Shown: piece by piece, positions 33,347-46,400 of the stretch
How positions within the stretch are numbered: the first letter of the stretch is position 1
Layout: each line of letters begins with the position of its first letter
Source: Vitis vinifera
Taxonomy: Eukaryota > Streptophyta > Magnoliopsida > Vitales > Vitaceae
NCBI RefSeq assembly: GCF_030704535.1
Contig: NC_081811.1
Coordinates: 2,305,501 to 2,369,500, forward strand
Direction: 5' to 3'
DNA: 64,000 bases
The notes under the pieces: generated by a model
What the model was told of the DNA's origin: nothing
What the model saw: only the letters and a program-made list of their open reading frames with translations
The model's database searches: none
Made by a program: the position numbers and the translations under genes

Positions 33347-33570
33347 CTGAAAACCAGCTATTCTCGGCTTTATATTTTTAATTTCCCCGCAATCCGCGGG
33401 CGACGGCGGCCAACGTCGAAAACCCGACAACAAACTTAAATGACGAAAACACCCTCAAATTTACCACTCATTGTTTAGGCAACTGCGCGAAACGCGTGGC
33501 ATTTTGGTCTCACAGGGAAAGCTGATTCGAATTTGACCGTCGTCGTCTCTGCAAATTTTCAACGGTGAAC

Positions 33571-35658
33571 ATGGCAGACGGCGAGATCCTGAAGAAGCTG
33601 GAGGACTCCACTAAGGACGCCGTGGCTGTCCAGCTCCAAACTCTTCACACCATTCTCCAACGCAACGGCCGCTCAAGTTATCTGCAACGCTATGGTGCCT
33701 CTCTCGATACGGGGTCGTTTAGAGAAGCCGTGCCTTTATCTTGCTACGATGATTATGCAGACTACATCGATCGGATGGCCGACGGTGGTGGAGGTGATGA
33801 TGATGGTGATCGGCCATTGCTGTCCGTTGATCCTCTGGTCTGTTTCTTCAACAGGTATACTCGTCTCTATTTTGTATTGTTATGTCTGTTTGGTCGCTGA
33901 GAAAATCGAGGAATAGGAGAAGAAAAGCAGAGGTTTTTTCTGTTTCCAAAGGCGTTTGTTTTCAGTGTCTGGTTGTTAAATCATTAGTTTGAACAGAAGG
34001 GCTGGAGATGCTTAAAAGTGAAATTTTCCTTTTTCCTTAATTTTCTCACGAACCAAACAGATTTGAGAAGGGAAAAAACACGAAATTTCTAATTAGCTGA
34101 TGTTTTGGCAGCTCCGGGACGAGCTCGATGAAGCCAAAATTAATACCGTACTTTGATTCACCACCTTCCAAGGCCGCTTCCCATATAGCTCACCAGGGCA
34201 GTGTTGCAATTCTTCGACGGTAACTATTAATTGCATGGATTCTTTCAATTTCTTGATATGATTATTATTCATATCCATTGATCCAATTCAGATTCTTTTG
34301 GATGTTCCTCTAGGTTGTTTCCTCCTAGACAATCAATCAATAAGGTTTTGTGGTTCTTATATGCTGGTAATGTTACATACACAAAAGGGGGGTTTAAGGC
34401 CATGGCTGCCTCTGCATTCCCATTACAAAGCAATAACAAGAACCCTTCTCCATTTCTTTCTACATCTGCTAGTCCCCGAGAGGTTATTCTGGGATCCAAT
34501 GTTGAGCAACAAATGTATTGCCACATTCTCTGTGGCCTAAGGAATTTGGATTTCCTTGATGGGATTCGAGCACCATATGCAGTTGGCCTAATCAGAGCCT
34601 TTGCCCTGCTAGAATTCAAATGGGAGCAAATATGTGAGGATCTTAAATGCGGGTTTCCGAGTATGGAGATTACTGATATTGCAATGAGAGATTCTGTTAC
34701 AGAGGTTCTAGCTGGGCCTCAATTGGATTTGTCAAAGAGAATCCGAACAATCTGTGAAGGAAAGAATTGGGGAGGTATTGTGGGTAAATTATGGCCTAAT
34801 GTTCGATACATAAAGTGTGTATGTACAGGAAGTATGGAGCAGTATTATCAGAAGCTTAAGTACTATGCAGGAGAGATACCTGTCTTGGGTGGAGACTACT
34901 TTGCTTCAGAATGCTGTGTGGGCATTAATTTGGATATCCTGCAGCCCCCACAGCTTACTCGGTTTGTTCTGCTTCCAACTGCAGCTTATTTTGAGTTTCT
35001 TCCCTTTACTTTGGACGAAGAAGAAATAGGTGATGATGCTCAAGAAACTGTTGATTTTTCTGGTGTTGAGGTGGGGAAGATGTATGAGATAGTTGTGACT
35101 ACCTATAGGGGATTTTTCCGGTATCGTTTGGGCGATGTTGTGAGAGTTGTGGGCTTCCATAATACATCTCCAGAAGTGGAGTTTGTGATGAGGGCCCCCA
35201 AGACTCCTGCTGAGATATTGACTGAAAGAGACCTGATGACTGCAATGGGAAATTTCCAGCTTGTTCTAAGAACTGTGAAAATGCCAGATGTTACAGAGTT
35301 TGCAAGTTTCTTCGACTTGGATTCGATCCCAAAGCAGTTGAAGATTTTTCTTGAGGTTGCTGGGGTTCTACAGGATGAGAAGTTGCAGGAGTTGGGTTCA
35401 GTTCTCAGAAGGAATTTTTCCTCTCTTGAAGATGGGTTGGGAGGTGTTTATAAATTGAGGAAGGGGAGAGGTGAGGTTGGCCCTTTATTAGTGTCCATTG
35501 TAAAGCCAGGTAGCTTCAATAGATTGCTGCAGATGGCTACAGAGAATGGAGCACCAGCTAGTCAATATAAACCTCCCAAAATTATAAGGAATCTAGAGAT
35601 TGTCCATTTCATGGAAGGGTCTGCTCTACTGACTGTATCTTTTGATTCTTCAGATTGA
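33571..35658 (+). CDS. GH3-family acyl-amido synthetase, divergent member
   Basis: Three exons, 33,571-33,854, 34,112-34,219 and 34,314-35,658 (TGA), give 578 residues, the usual GH3 length. GH3 enzymes adenylate a carboxylate hormone or benzoate and join it to an amino acid. ATP-binding motif 1 is intact (SSGTSSMKPK, residues 95-104) and spans the first splice site. Motif 2 reads YFASECCVGIN (about 326-336), where most family members have YGSSEGWIGVN. Motif 3 is good (YRGFFRYRLGDVVRVVGF, about 395-412). The C-terminal lid is less typical: the widespread PGHYVLYWE-type phrase is replaced by KQLKIFLEVAG. Substrate cannot be assigned; it is clearly not JAR1-like by its wording. The frame and splice sites are intact, so it is probably expressed. 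A decayed relative fragment lies at 52.84-53.15 kb. Confidence 0.9.
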
Positions 35659-36825
35659 TTGCTAAGACCTCAACTGGATCCTGGAGTGTTCACTGTCTAC
35701 TGCTGAAGATTATATACTGTTTGTTTCCCAAGGCATCAGGTTTTCTAGGCTCAAATGAATGTAAGAATCTCTCAGAAACCAAACAGACTGCCTTAAATTT
35801 CAATCACCTTGTATTTTTTTCTTCTGACTCACCTTCCCTCTTCGAGAAACAGGGCAAATTCAAAGTTATTTTCCTTCTTTACCGTCAATTCATAGTTATA
35901 GTATTGTTTGTGTGCTCCTTTCTCAAAATATTCTCTGAGTATGTGAAAATATGAAGCAACCATGGACCTCGAAAAGTAAATCACACCATATAAAGTTCTG
36001 ATTGGGAAATGTTTTCAAAACAATTTTCGAAAATAGCTTTTAAAATTATTCTATAATGTTTTATAGAATAAAAGTATGATTAAGAATCTCTGAAATATTT
36101 TTTAGATTTTTAAATATGTTTTAGTAATAACTTTTATACTGTAGTGTTTTATTTTTAATATTTTTATAATTATTTCTTAAAATTACTCTTAAGTAAAAAT
36201 AATTAAAGATGTTACTAAAAATATAATATTTTTTTTTTTAAGAATAAAAAATTATTTTCCAATTACAAAACTTATTTACTCGTATTTTTGTTCTAAACTA
36301 TTAAGAGCCTTCTTTTTTTTCTTTTTTCTTTTTTCTTTTTTTTTTTTATAATTGTAGGGTAGATTTAAAAAAATAATTTGTAAAATATGGTAGTTTGGAA
36401 AATATTTTCAAAATTATTATTTTTAACCACGTATGAAAGGGAATCTTAATAAATAAAATAAAATAACCATTTTTCTTTTTAATTACAAACAAAAATCATC
36501 TCTTAAAAAAATAAATTGTAAAAAGTCTAAGAATTTTTTTTTTAAATAAAACAAAATTGTTCGATAATATTTTTTTAATAATTCTAAAAAATTCTTATAA
36601 CAAAAATTAGTCTTAAAAAAAAACCCAAGTAATTTCTTCAAGGCCCGTTTTCTTTTTTAAATAATATGTTTAACTAATAATTTATTTTTGTAATAGTAAA
36701 ATATTTAAAATATATGTATTATAAAATTAATTAATTATATGTACTAAACTCAATATATTTTTGTAATAATATATTTTTACAAGCTGCAATTTCTTCTCTC
36801 TTTTTCTTTTTTATGTGACATGAAT
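35659..36825. other. GH3 3' flank and AT-rich intergenic DNA
   Basis: The first ~300 bases are likely GH3 3' UTR. The rest is AT-rich with long A and T runs and pyrimidine-rich tracts. No gene, RNA or clear element ends seen. Confidence 0.4.
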
Positions 36826-36832
36826 CAGAAAC

Positions 36833-36886
36833 CAGCCCACTTGCAGCCCAATAGTTGAAAATTTGGGGCGGCCCAGGCTCAGCCCA
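36833..36886 (+). promoter_or_regulatory. Site II promoter boxes of the LIP2p gene
   Basis: Four AGCCCA/GGCCCA boxes lie within 55 bases (about 36,833, 36,845, 36,870 and 36,881). They precede a pyrimidine-rich leader that ends in a donor (ATCAAG/GTACTG near 36,996). An acceptor TATACTAG near 37,852 would rejoin just before the start codon, so the gene appears to have an intron of about 860 bases in its 5' UTR. Confidence 0.5.
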
Positions 36887-37880
36887 TTATCAGCTGACTG
36901 AACTTCCGATGTACATACTCCGATCTTCGTTTAAGCTTTAGCATTCAATCCTTCCTTCTTCAAACGCTGCATTTCGGTCGATTTCTGGGATCAAGGTACT
37001 GTTCCAATCTCTATTCTCAGCTCGATCAATCGACTTCTAGGTTAGATACAACCATTTGGATGCTAGGAAAGTAACGAGAAAATGAAAGAAAATTTTGAAT
37101 CCTGAACTTTTCACCATCTAGGGCTCAAGAATACAGAAATTTGCACTTAAATCTGAAGCTTACATGACACTTTGGCCTAGTAGGTGTTTTTCTTTTAATT
37201 AATTATTATTGGCAGTAAAGAAAGTGAAAGAGGTAATATTGCAATTTTTTTTCCCTTCATTTTCTTGGTAATCAAACGGAGCGTCGGATTTAAATCCGAG
37301 TGCTTTACAACTCTGGAATGCTATTGCTGGAAATTTTAAATTTTAGGGTTTCTTTTTTAACAGCCTGGAACTTTTGCCAGTTTGGATTACAACTCAGACT
37401 GAATTTTTTGTTAGATTAATGGTCTTTGCCATCTGGGGATGTTTTCTTGTATAAAAATAGGTTTAGTTTGGATACAGAGAACATATGAAAAAAGTAATTA
37501 AAATTTATTCAGAAAAGCAATTTAAAAAAACTGCTCCATGTGGTTTAGCATTTTTCTTTGTCATGGGGTTCCCAAGAGAATGGAAAACTAAATTAAGAAG
37601 AATAATTGTAGCTTGTTTGGGCTGCTTTCTTGAATTTTTGGCGCCAAAAGAATGGAGAAAAAAGGGTTTCAAATTGCCTTTCATTTTTTTTTCCTTATCT
37701 TCTTGGCATCTCATTTCTGAGCAATCAAACAGTGTTAGGGATTGAAAAATCTTTTTATCTGATTTAAGTAAAGATGCAAACATCTACCTTCTGAATTTAT
37801 CTTATTAGCAAATAGTACACCAGTTTCCTATTAAAATATTGTATTATACTAGGGTTGATTGCATGTCTCAATGATGAAAG

Positions 37881-40150
37881 ATGATTCTCTCGACAACTCA
37901 TAGTTTTGGCTCAATTCTAACTCCAAGCCATTCAACAAGACCATACACGCCTCACTTGAATGCGGTGTTGTCAAAATTGAGCCAAGCTTCACAGTTCAGC
38001 ATCTCAGTAACTTACAAAGAAAAAAGATTGTAAGTTGTTTCATCTTGCAATGTCAATAACTCCTTTCGGCACTGTAGAGTATCACCACATAAAAATTGTA
38101 AAATTTCATTTCTTTGTTTTGCTTGTGTAGATGTGAATGCTTTGATTTGTATAATGAGCTAGTTCCATATGGTGAGGCATGGTCTTGGCAGAAATCAATT
38201 GTCAAAGAGAAGAAGGCATTGATTCAAAGGAATCAAAATTGTTCTGATGCATTAATTATTCTACAACATCCCCCTGTTTTTACACTGGGTACTGGTAGCT
38301 CTGAGGAGTACATGAATTTTGAGATAATTGATGCGCCTTATGATGTTTATAGAACAGAACGTGGGGGTGAAGTTACATATCATGGGCCTGGCCAGGTAAT
38401 TTTTCCAATTCCCAAAGGTTGTACGTGATAAATATCTGATGTCTGCATGTTTGCTTTAAGCTATTATTCTTAGTGTCAACTGTTTGTATATAGGAGTTCG
38501 GTTTGCAATGTCTAACTCAAGTTTGTGCCATTTGATAAGGACAGAAACATTCTGTTGTTGACATTTGACATTCTTTTCAACTTAAATCACCATCTCTTGA
38601 CTATCACCGTGCAGGAATTGCCTAGTGAAAAAAAAAAAAAAGGTTAACATTTTATGGTTAGACAGCTGGAATTTCCATTGTCTAAGGTGCCCTGATCTTG
38701 AAATGAAGAATCTTAATTTTCATGTGAAGAGTGACAAACATGTTGGTGCTAGTAACTTTTAATTATATATATAAAATAACAGAAAAAAGGTTAAATGGTT
38801 TCTCATTTCTGAAGCATCCTTTTCATATTGTTGATTGGGAATACAAAACTTACATGTATGCTTATAAAAAAATCTATACTTACACAATTGATTTATTTTG
38901 TTGTGTTTCTAATTTGGTTTTCCATTCTTTCTCATGGTTAATCTGGAATTGAACTTCAAACCTCTTGTTTAAGCTCTGAATCAATTGACTATAGGTGAAA
39001 CCTTTCTTGTTGCACTTATGCCTCACTTTTTATGCATGTCTGTTGCACTGTAGCTAGTTATGTACCCTATTATCAATCTCCGAAATCACAAGATGGATCT
39101 GCATTGGTACCTCAGGGCACTTGAGGAGGTAGTCATTCGTGTTCTGTCCACTACATTTTCTATTAAAGCTTCTCGACTTGAGGGTTTTACTGGCGTTTGG
39201 GTTGGTATGCTTCCTAACCCTGTTACTTATATAGGCGTGTACATATGTATACATGGATATATATTTATTTATTTGTGTACGCACATATATTTGTTTATTT
39301 CTTTATCTGCTTGTATGTGTGTCTAAAAGGACAATAACATCTTCTAAAAAGCCATGAGTAGGAAAATAGGAATATCTAGATACATAGAATATATGTATAG
39401 AGTACCAATTTCATTAATCATTTTCCATTTGTCTAGGTAATGTAAAACAAATTTTGTAAAGGGAGTTCTTTCAGGTGCATGGTACCTCTGAGGTCAAAGT
39501 ATCTTATGAAGATAAAACTAGAACTCTATGGCTACAACAACAACCTTCACTACAAAGTTGTAATTTCTTTCTGCTTTCTTACCCTGTTAACAAGTAAGAT
39601 TATTCTGCTAAATAAGGAAACTGTTGTGGGTATTTATTTAATTTTGAAAAGTTGTTTTTTTGCAAAATAGATGGTAATATTGCCCCATTCACCTCTACTG
39701 TGGCATGTAAATGATTGTTTGCATTCTGTCATTTTTGTCACTTAGTTTGTAGGCTTTATGCCTTTTTAAATAAAGTTTGTTCAAATCAACACAGCTTTAA
39801 TTGTCGCCTTTCTCATGATCTTTCTTTTCGAATTTACTTCAGGGGATCAGAAACTAGCAGCCATTGGGATACGAGTGTCTCAATGGATAGCATATCATGG
39901 CTTAGCACTGAATGTCACCACAGACCTTACTCCCTTTCAGCTGATAGTCCCATGTGGCATAAGGAACCGTAAGATTGGAAGCATTAAGGGGATTCTTGGG
40001 GAATTTGGGTCATCCAATCGATGTGGAGCATCAGATATCAATTATATTGATGATTTTCAGTTGATTGATATCACACACAAGTCTTTGATAAAGGAGTTTT
40101 CTGAAGTTTTTCAGCTTGAACTTGCCCTTAAGCCCATCTCCATGTTGTAA
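37881..40150 (+). CDS. LIP2P: Plastidial octanoyltransferase (LIP2p, lipoate biosynthesis)
   Basis: Four exons, 37,881-38,029, 38,131-38,395, 39,054-39,204 and 39,843-40,150 (TAA), give 290 residues. The enzyme moves octanoyl groups from acyl carrier protein to lipoyl domains, the first step of protein lipoylation; in plastids the main target is pyruvate dehydrogenase E2. Exon 1 encodes a Ser/Thr-rich, acid-poor leader typical of a chloroplast transit peptide. The mature part starts [20 protein letters not shown]. The LipB-family signature [20 protein letters not shown] is present, followed by the region [20 protein letters not shown] with the catalytic Lys. [14 protein letters not shown] and IVPCGI carry the catalytic Cys. 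All splice joins keep frame and length is normal. The exon 1 start is my choice as the only ATG giving a transit-peptide-like frame. The closely similar Arabidopsis proteins are the plastidial, not mitochondrial, form. Confidence 0.92.
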
Positions 40151-40611
40151 ACTGCAAAATAAACAGCACTCATCCACTGGAGAATTTGTTTTGCTAAGAA
40201 ATTGAAAACAGCATGTCTATTTCATTTAGGGTGGGAAACAAATAAGTTGGTGGATTGAGTATTTTCCTGGCATTACCTCTCCGTGGATTGGAAGTTGAAG
40301 CAACACAGCGCGCCTCAACAAGCTTGTAATCTTCGATCCACTTAATCTTGTAATTCTATTGTTTTCTTTAATTGTACATTGGGTTGTCATGAATTCTAAT
40401 TTTGCAGAATTAAAAAATGCTGTCATTCTGTCAAAGGGATGATGAAAATTCCATGTCATATAGCATGCTTAAATTATGTAAAGACAAATTGAGTTTAGCA
40501 AATTTTCTACATAGTTGTTGCTGCAGGATGTTTGGATTGTCTGAACTTCTTTTTGGTGTTTACTCTTACACCTCAACTTCACATATCTAGTTTATTGTTA
40601 AATTCATATCT
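40151..40611. other. 3' flank of LIP2p
   Basis: Probable 3' UTR followed by AT-rich sequence. No gene seen. Confidence 0.4.
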
Positions 40612-40621
40612 TTATTTTGAT

Positions 40622-40834
40622 GGGTTAATTTTACTTACCTCCCCAAAGATTTTGGTTAAATACACTTAGCCACCATTAGTTTGAAATTTCGTCAAATACT
40701 AAGCCCTTCTCATTAGTTAATTTCACTCACTTCCTTTTTGACCCAAATTAAGAGAGGTATGTGACAAAATTTCAAACCAATGGTGATTAAGTGTATTTAA
40801 CCCAAACCTTGTGGGAGGTGAGTGAAGTGAACCC
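40622..40834. mobile_element. MULE-type foldback MITE with 10-bp target duplication
   Basis: A 213-bp non-coding element whose two halves are inverted copies over about 75 bases. Left arm: GGGTTAATTTTACTTACCTC, then GGTTAAATACACTTAGCCAC. Right arm: GTGATTAAGTGTATTTAACC, then GGAGGTGAGTGAAGTGAACC. It is flanked by perfect 10-bp repeats TTATTTTGAT (40,612-40,621 and 40,835-40,844). A 9-11 bp duplication fits Mutator-like elements. It lies in the LIP2p-bystin intergenic region. Confidence 0.8.
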
Positions 40835-40844
40835 TTATTTTGAT

Positions 40845-43215
40845 TTGTTAAATCCGTTTTTTTTTTTTTTTTTTTTGTTACTAATCTATGGTTGTTAAAT
40901 CATGGACTTAAGTTTTGTATAAATGTTTTACTTTTTAGGGAGTTTGAACCTTTCTGGATAATGTTGGGTGGTGCTATTTCATGTAATTAATTTGGGGACT
41001 TGAGTTTGAATGATTCTAAATGCATGTTTTAATAAAGATTTGAAAATGCTTCTGCATATTTAACTGTATCTTAGAGCATTCTCAAATATCAGTTTCTGAG
41101 GCTTTTTTACGATTCTTTTTTCCAGTCCTGTATTATCAGTATGCTCATATATCCAGTACCTCAGTTCTTGGCTTTACATCACATAAAATGTTGTACTTTT
41201 CTTCTAGATCTGCAACTCTGCAACCCATATGGTGCATTTCATCGAAGGACCATTTAAGGATTTACTTGATTCGTCGTATGAAAGAAAAAAATGTAAGTAT
41301 TTCCTGCTGTTAATTTGTTCTCATTATTGTTGTAATCAGTTACATCCAAGGACCACCTAAGGATTTGCTTGATTCACGGTATGGAAAAAAATATAAGCAT
41401 TTCCTGCTGTTAATTTGTTCTCATTATTGTTGTAATCAGTTGCATAGTGCATCTGCCAACAGGATATGATTTTATCTCATGCCTAACTGAATTGTCAATT
41501 TTTTGCAAGTATCTGGGAAAAACCTTTATTGAGTTGAGGAAAAATCTCCATTGATGGTGACTTGATGTTAAACCATTTATTGATGGTTCTATGTATTGGA
41601 AATAGCAATGGAGAGTGTGACTCCATGTCTATCTAATAACATGGTTTGTGTGCATATGTTCTTGTTCTTGCTGCAATGAGCTGTGCTCCTCAAGCAGCAC
41701 AATAGGATTTTATCTTGCACCTAAACATCACACCTGTTTTTCTTGTTGTGATTAGGATTATGTGCATCAAACAGTATGCTGTGAATATATACCTAAATAG
41801 ACAGGCATGGTAAAATTTCTGAGGTTGGTTTGGCACCTAATGCTGTTTTTGGGATCAGGTGAACCTTGTCTTAGTATACTAGATGTATGTTTGTAACATG
41901 ATACAAGAACTGCAAAGAAATTCAAAATTGCTTGTAAAATTTGAAGTGACTATCTTGCATGCATCTGGAATGGTTAATTCATCCTTTACTTGGAAGACAT
42001 AGAATATGCTTGTCTATGTTTGGTCTCAAGTACCAAGAAGAGAAAAAAAAAATTGATAAGTAAAATGATTTTCTTATGTTTAAGTACGTTGTGAAAATAT
42101 AAAAGAAAGTAAAGAAAATGTACGTGTTTTCAAATTATTTAATCTTTTATATAAAATAGAGAAAAATAAGTTAAAAGCGAGACTTCAAAACCTTCTACAC
42201 TTTTTTATTTGTTCTATTTTTCTTTTTTATTTTATCGATTTCATTCCCCAAATTTTGACGAACCAAAAATTACCTTGAAGTGTTTCACAATGGAAGCATA
42301 TTTTAAAACTTCCCTCGTCGAAATATTATCTTGAAATTTTGATTCTTCCTTTCTAAGTTTCATTTTGAGCATTTGTTTTGTTTTTGTTTTTTTTGAATTT
42401 TTGGTTTTTATTTATTTATTTACTTTTTTTCAAGCAAGCTGGTTAGCATTTTACATTGGAGTTTTCGATAGCTTATAAAAAAAATAAAAATGATAAAACA
42501 AACATGAGATACTAAGGGCCCATTTGGAAAGTAAATTTTAAATTGTTTTTTGTTCTTCAAAATAGAAAACACTAAGATATGTTTGCTTCTATAAAGTTTG
42601 ATGGAATGAGGGAAAGAAAATAAAATAGAAAAGTAAAAAGAAAGGGAAGTGAGTAAGTAAAATTAAAATTAATAAATTATTTTAAATTTTTTTCGCCTAT
42701 ATATAATTTTAATAATTTTAATTATATATATATTTTTTTAATAAAACTATGAAAAAAATCTATTTTCTTAATACTTTTTCACCGGCCAATCATAATTTCA
42801 AAGAATATGTTGAACTATTGTTCTATGTTTTCAAAAGTTGTTTGTTTGTATTCTCAAATGGTTGATGATATTTTTCGAAAATAATTTAATGATGTTTTTA
42901 TGTGTATTTTCTAATGTTAATTGAAAAATAAAATACATCTAGAAAACTCAAGAAAAAAAAAAAAAAAAGGGAAAAGAAAAGGAGAATAAACCCTCAGTGT
43001 GCTGTCACACACAAGGTTTTTATGGTGCAGCATGAAAGGTATATTTTTTAGTCGAAGGAACTTTGATTTTTGGGAAAAATTATTTATAAAATTTTCTGTA
43101 GGAAAATTATTTTTATTCCATATTTAGATATTTTATTATTTGATGCTAAATTTATTTGATAAATTTATTTAATAATATTTTGTAATAAAAAATGAAATAA
43201 ATTTATTTTTATTTC

Positions 43216-43246
<31 letters not shown>

Positions 43247-43377
43247 TGGGTGAATATTAATATTATTTACTAAATTTAATTAATAATATTTTAAAGATAT
43301 TAGGAGTTATATAAAATATATAATTAAAACTAATTAGGTACTAACCGAGTTTCTGTAAAAAGGCGGAAAGCCAAGCC
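40845..43377. other. Intergenic DNA between LIP2p and bystin
   Basis: No supported gene. It contains the ~100-bp tandem repeat listed separately, AT-rich stretches with MITE-like openings such as GGGCCCATTTGGAAAG near 42,518, and a TA run at about 43,218-43,236. Confidence 0.4.
41240..41445. repeat. Two-copy tandem repeat of about 100 bp
   Basis: The unit (ATC.AAGGACCA through TGTAATCAGTT.CAT) occurs at 41,240-41,342 and again at 41,343-41,445. The second half of the unit is nearly identical and the first half has a few changes, so it is fairly recent. Non-coding. Confidence 0.8.
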
Positions 43378-43415
43378 GGCCCAGCCAACGCTTCCACCCG
43401 TTTCTTCTAGGGTTT
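43378..43415 (+). promoter_or_regulatory. Site II box and telo-box of the bystin gene
   Basis: GGCCCA at 43,378-43,383 and AGGGTTT at 43,409-43,415 lie 45-80 bases before the start codon. This pair is typical of plant ribosome-biogenesis genes and agrees with the bystin identity. Confidence 0.6.
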
Positions 43416-43459
43416 TTGCTCTTACACTCTTGCACTCGTAGAACTCTAGCTCTTTCGCC

Positions 43460-46400
43460 ATGGGGAAGAAGAGAAGCAAGTACCACAATCCTCAACCCTT
43501 CCTCGCCGATGACGGTGTGGCTTCATCCAAGAAGCGTTCCAAGCCGGCCAAGCATCACCAGGCTGAAGAAAAGGTGCTTAACACTCCACTCTCTCCTTCT
43601 CTCCCAAGGAAACGACGTAGGTTCTTTGTTGTCTCTCTTCTTACATTTTCTTCTACATGTAATTGCAGATGATATCCTCTGGTATGAGCTCAAAAATTTT
43701 GAAAGAAGCTCTGTTTCAGCAAAAGGAGATCGAAGACGAAGCCCGGGACCAAAACCCTAATAGTTCCTTCTTCGCGGTCGAAGAAGAACCGGCCAAGGAC
43801 GAAGAAGAGGATGTCGACGATTTTGCCGGATTTGACGACACTCAAAGCCATTTTGGCGGTTATGAGGTGGGTTTGATTCGTCAAATTTTACTTTTGTTGT
43901 TGAGAAAATGGTTAGGAGGATGGCAATTTTATGGTATCTCCGTGGGTAATGATACCTTCAGAATTTGTTTTCAAACATTGTACATTCCTGGAACTGGAGG
44001 TATGGTACCTCTGCTGTGTGCTAAAATTACCGGGAAAGAAAAATTATAACTTTCTGACCCATGGTAGGAAAAGTTCCAAATTCCACCCAATTGAGCTTAG
44101 TGCAAGACTTTTGGAAACCAAACACAAGGTAGATAACGAGATATGTTATTTTCACACATTTTCTCAGCAACCAAACAGAGTGGTATGCCGAGTTTTTTAG
44201 TTGATTTTTGTGTTTTATGAATTGTAGGAAGAGATTGATGAGGAGGACGAGAAATTACTGGAGGTTTTCCTTTCAAAGAATGCTGGTCCAGAGCGAACGC
44301 TAGCGGATGTCATTGCTGAGAAAATTAAAGAAAAAGATGAGCAATTTTCCTCAGGTGGATTTGGAATGAGTATTTTTTAAAAGTTACCATAATTGTCTGT
44401 CTTGTTTCATTTTCTTCATTTTAGATAATATTGTTTAAAGTGCTTCTACTTCTGCAAATTTTGGTTAATTGTGGGTGGAAGCAGCATTTTCACTCCTAGT
44501 ATGAACTTTAGCACTATCATCATCTTGGAAAATAGGACTGATTTTTGTTCTCAAACACAGGAACAATGGCCTAATAGAATGTCAGAATCCATGTCTAATA
44601 AGGCATTTCCAAATACTGGTTCCAAAAACATTTTCTGAGAAGTGATATTTTAGGAAAAGGTTGAAATACTGTTGTTGACTTTTAAAAAGTATAAGGACTT
44701 GATCAATTGAAAACGATCCTAAAATAAAAATGCCATTGTTTTTGTTTCTGAAAATAAAAATGTATTCAAACACCTAATGCGCTGCTATTTTCTTACATAC
44801 TGATTTGTAATTAAAGATCGTGTGAACTTGTGTTTTGGACCCTTCTTGAAATAACATGATGATTATGATGGTCATTATGTTTTGCATGAAACTGAACTAC
44901 TATAAGCATTTTCAGTCTGTTGGGGACTTTATATCGGTATTGAGTTTCCACTTTAAATAATATGCTTACATCGTTACTGTTAATAACAACAAACAGTTTT
45001 TTATTTATTTTTATTTCCTGTGTTAGTATTCATTGGATCTGTTTGTTAACAGAAGTGCGACCTTTGCCGAAATTGGATACCTCTATCATTGATTTATACA
45101 AGGGGTATTTCAGCTGCCTTTTTCTCATGATTCTAATTGTTTGGGTTATGTAAATGAAAAGTTTGTTAAAAGTTGGCATAAATGTAATATGCAGAGTTGG
45201 CAAACTTCTTAATAGATACACTGCGGGAAAACTTCCTAAGGCTTTCAAACATATTCCTTCAGTTCAACATTGGGAGGAGGTCCTGTACCTAACTGAACCT
45301 GAGAATTGGTCACCCAATGCAGTGTACCAAGCCACTAGGATTTTTGCTTCCAATTTGGGTGGGAAGAAGGCAGAACGGTTTTACAGGCTTGTCTTGCTCC
45401 CACGAGTCAGAGAAGATATCCAGAAGAATAAGAGATTACATTTTGCTTTGTATCAAACTTTAAAGAAGTCTTTGTACAAACCTGCCGCCTTCTTCAAGGG
45501 AATATTGTTTCCATTGTGTGAGGTATGCATCCTTCAAGAAAATTTGTTTGGTACTAAATTTTTAGTTGATGTTGTTTCATTCTTGTTTCCATATTTGTAG
45601 AGCTATTCTTCAAACTGCTGGCTTATGGTGTTCAATTTGGCCTCTTGTTCTAATTTATGAGAATTACCGTTTCAATCATGCAAATTTTTTTTGGAAGAGT
45701 TCTTCATGTTCCTTTATTATTTAGTATGTTCCAAGTGTGTTGAGAAATATAAAAATGATTCCATACTAGCAGGGAAATGGTTAATTTAGGTGGTATTTGG
45801 GTACACTTTCCATTTTTTTATTTTAAACAATAGAAACTCTTATACAAAAAGAAAAATTTACCTTGTATTCTTAAAACTCTTTTCTAAATTTTAAAATTTG
45901 GAGGGAGTGAAAAATTTCACTTAAATTTCCAAAAGGGTTTTCAAATACATAAGGCACTTACCTATTTTTGCACACGAATTTCTACATTTTATATAAGGGT
46001 TTTGATTTTTAAAAACAAAAAATAGAAAATGCATCTAAACATGCACTTAGTATTATTAGAATTTTTTGTTTGTAGTCTTCAGTTGCTTATTTTTTATTTA
46101 TATATAACATGGTTTCAAAAGTAGATGCAGCAGTCTTATTAACGACTCTAATACAGCCAGATATAACTCAGTATTGATTATGCACAAAAGTTTTGATAAA
46201 ATCATCAAACCACCATATATATTATTTGACCACCTCCTCCTTCATTGTGATAGAACAAGGGAGGTGTGGACCTTGTTCCTCTCTTTTTTTGGAGTCTCTT
46301 GGGTTTTTCCGCGTTCGGTTAAGGAAACTCTAATAGGTTGGAGAGGTTCCCTTATGGGCAAGAAGAGGAAGGTGACGTGGCTTTTGGGACCGTTATGCTT

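Noticed and set aside
34269-34619. Minus-strand open frame opposite GH3 exon 3
   Set aside because: Shadow of the GH3 coding strand.
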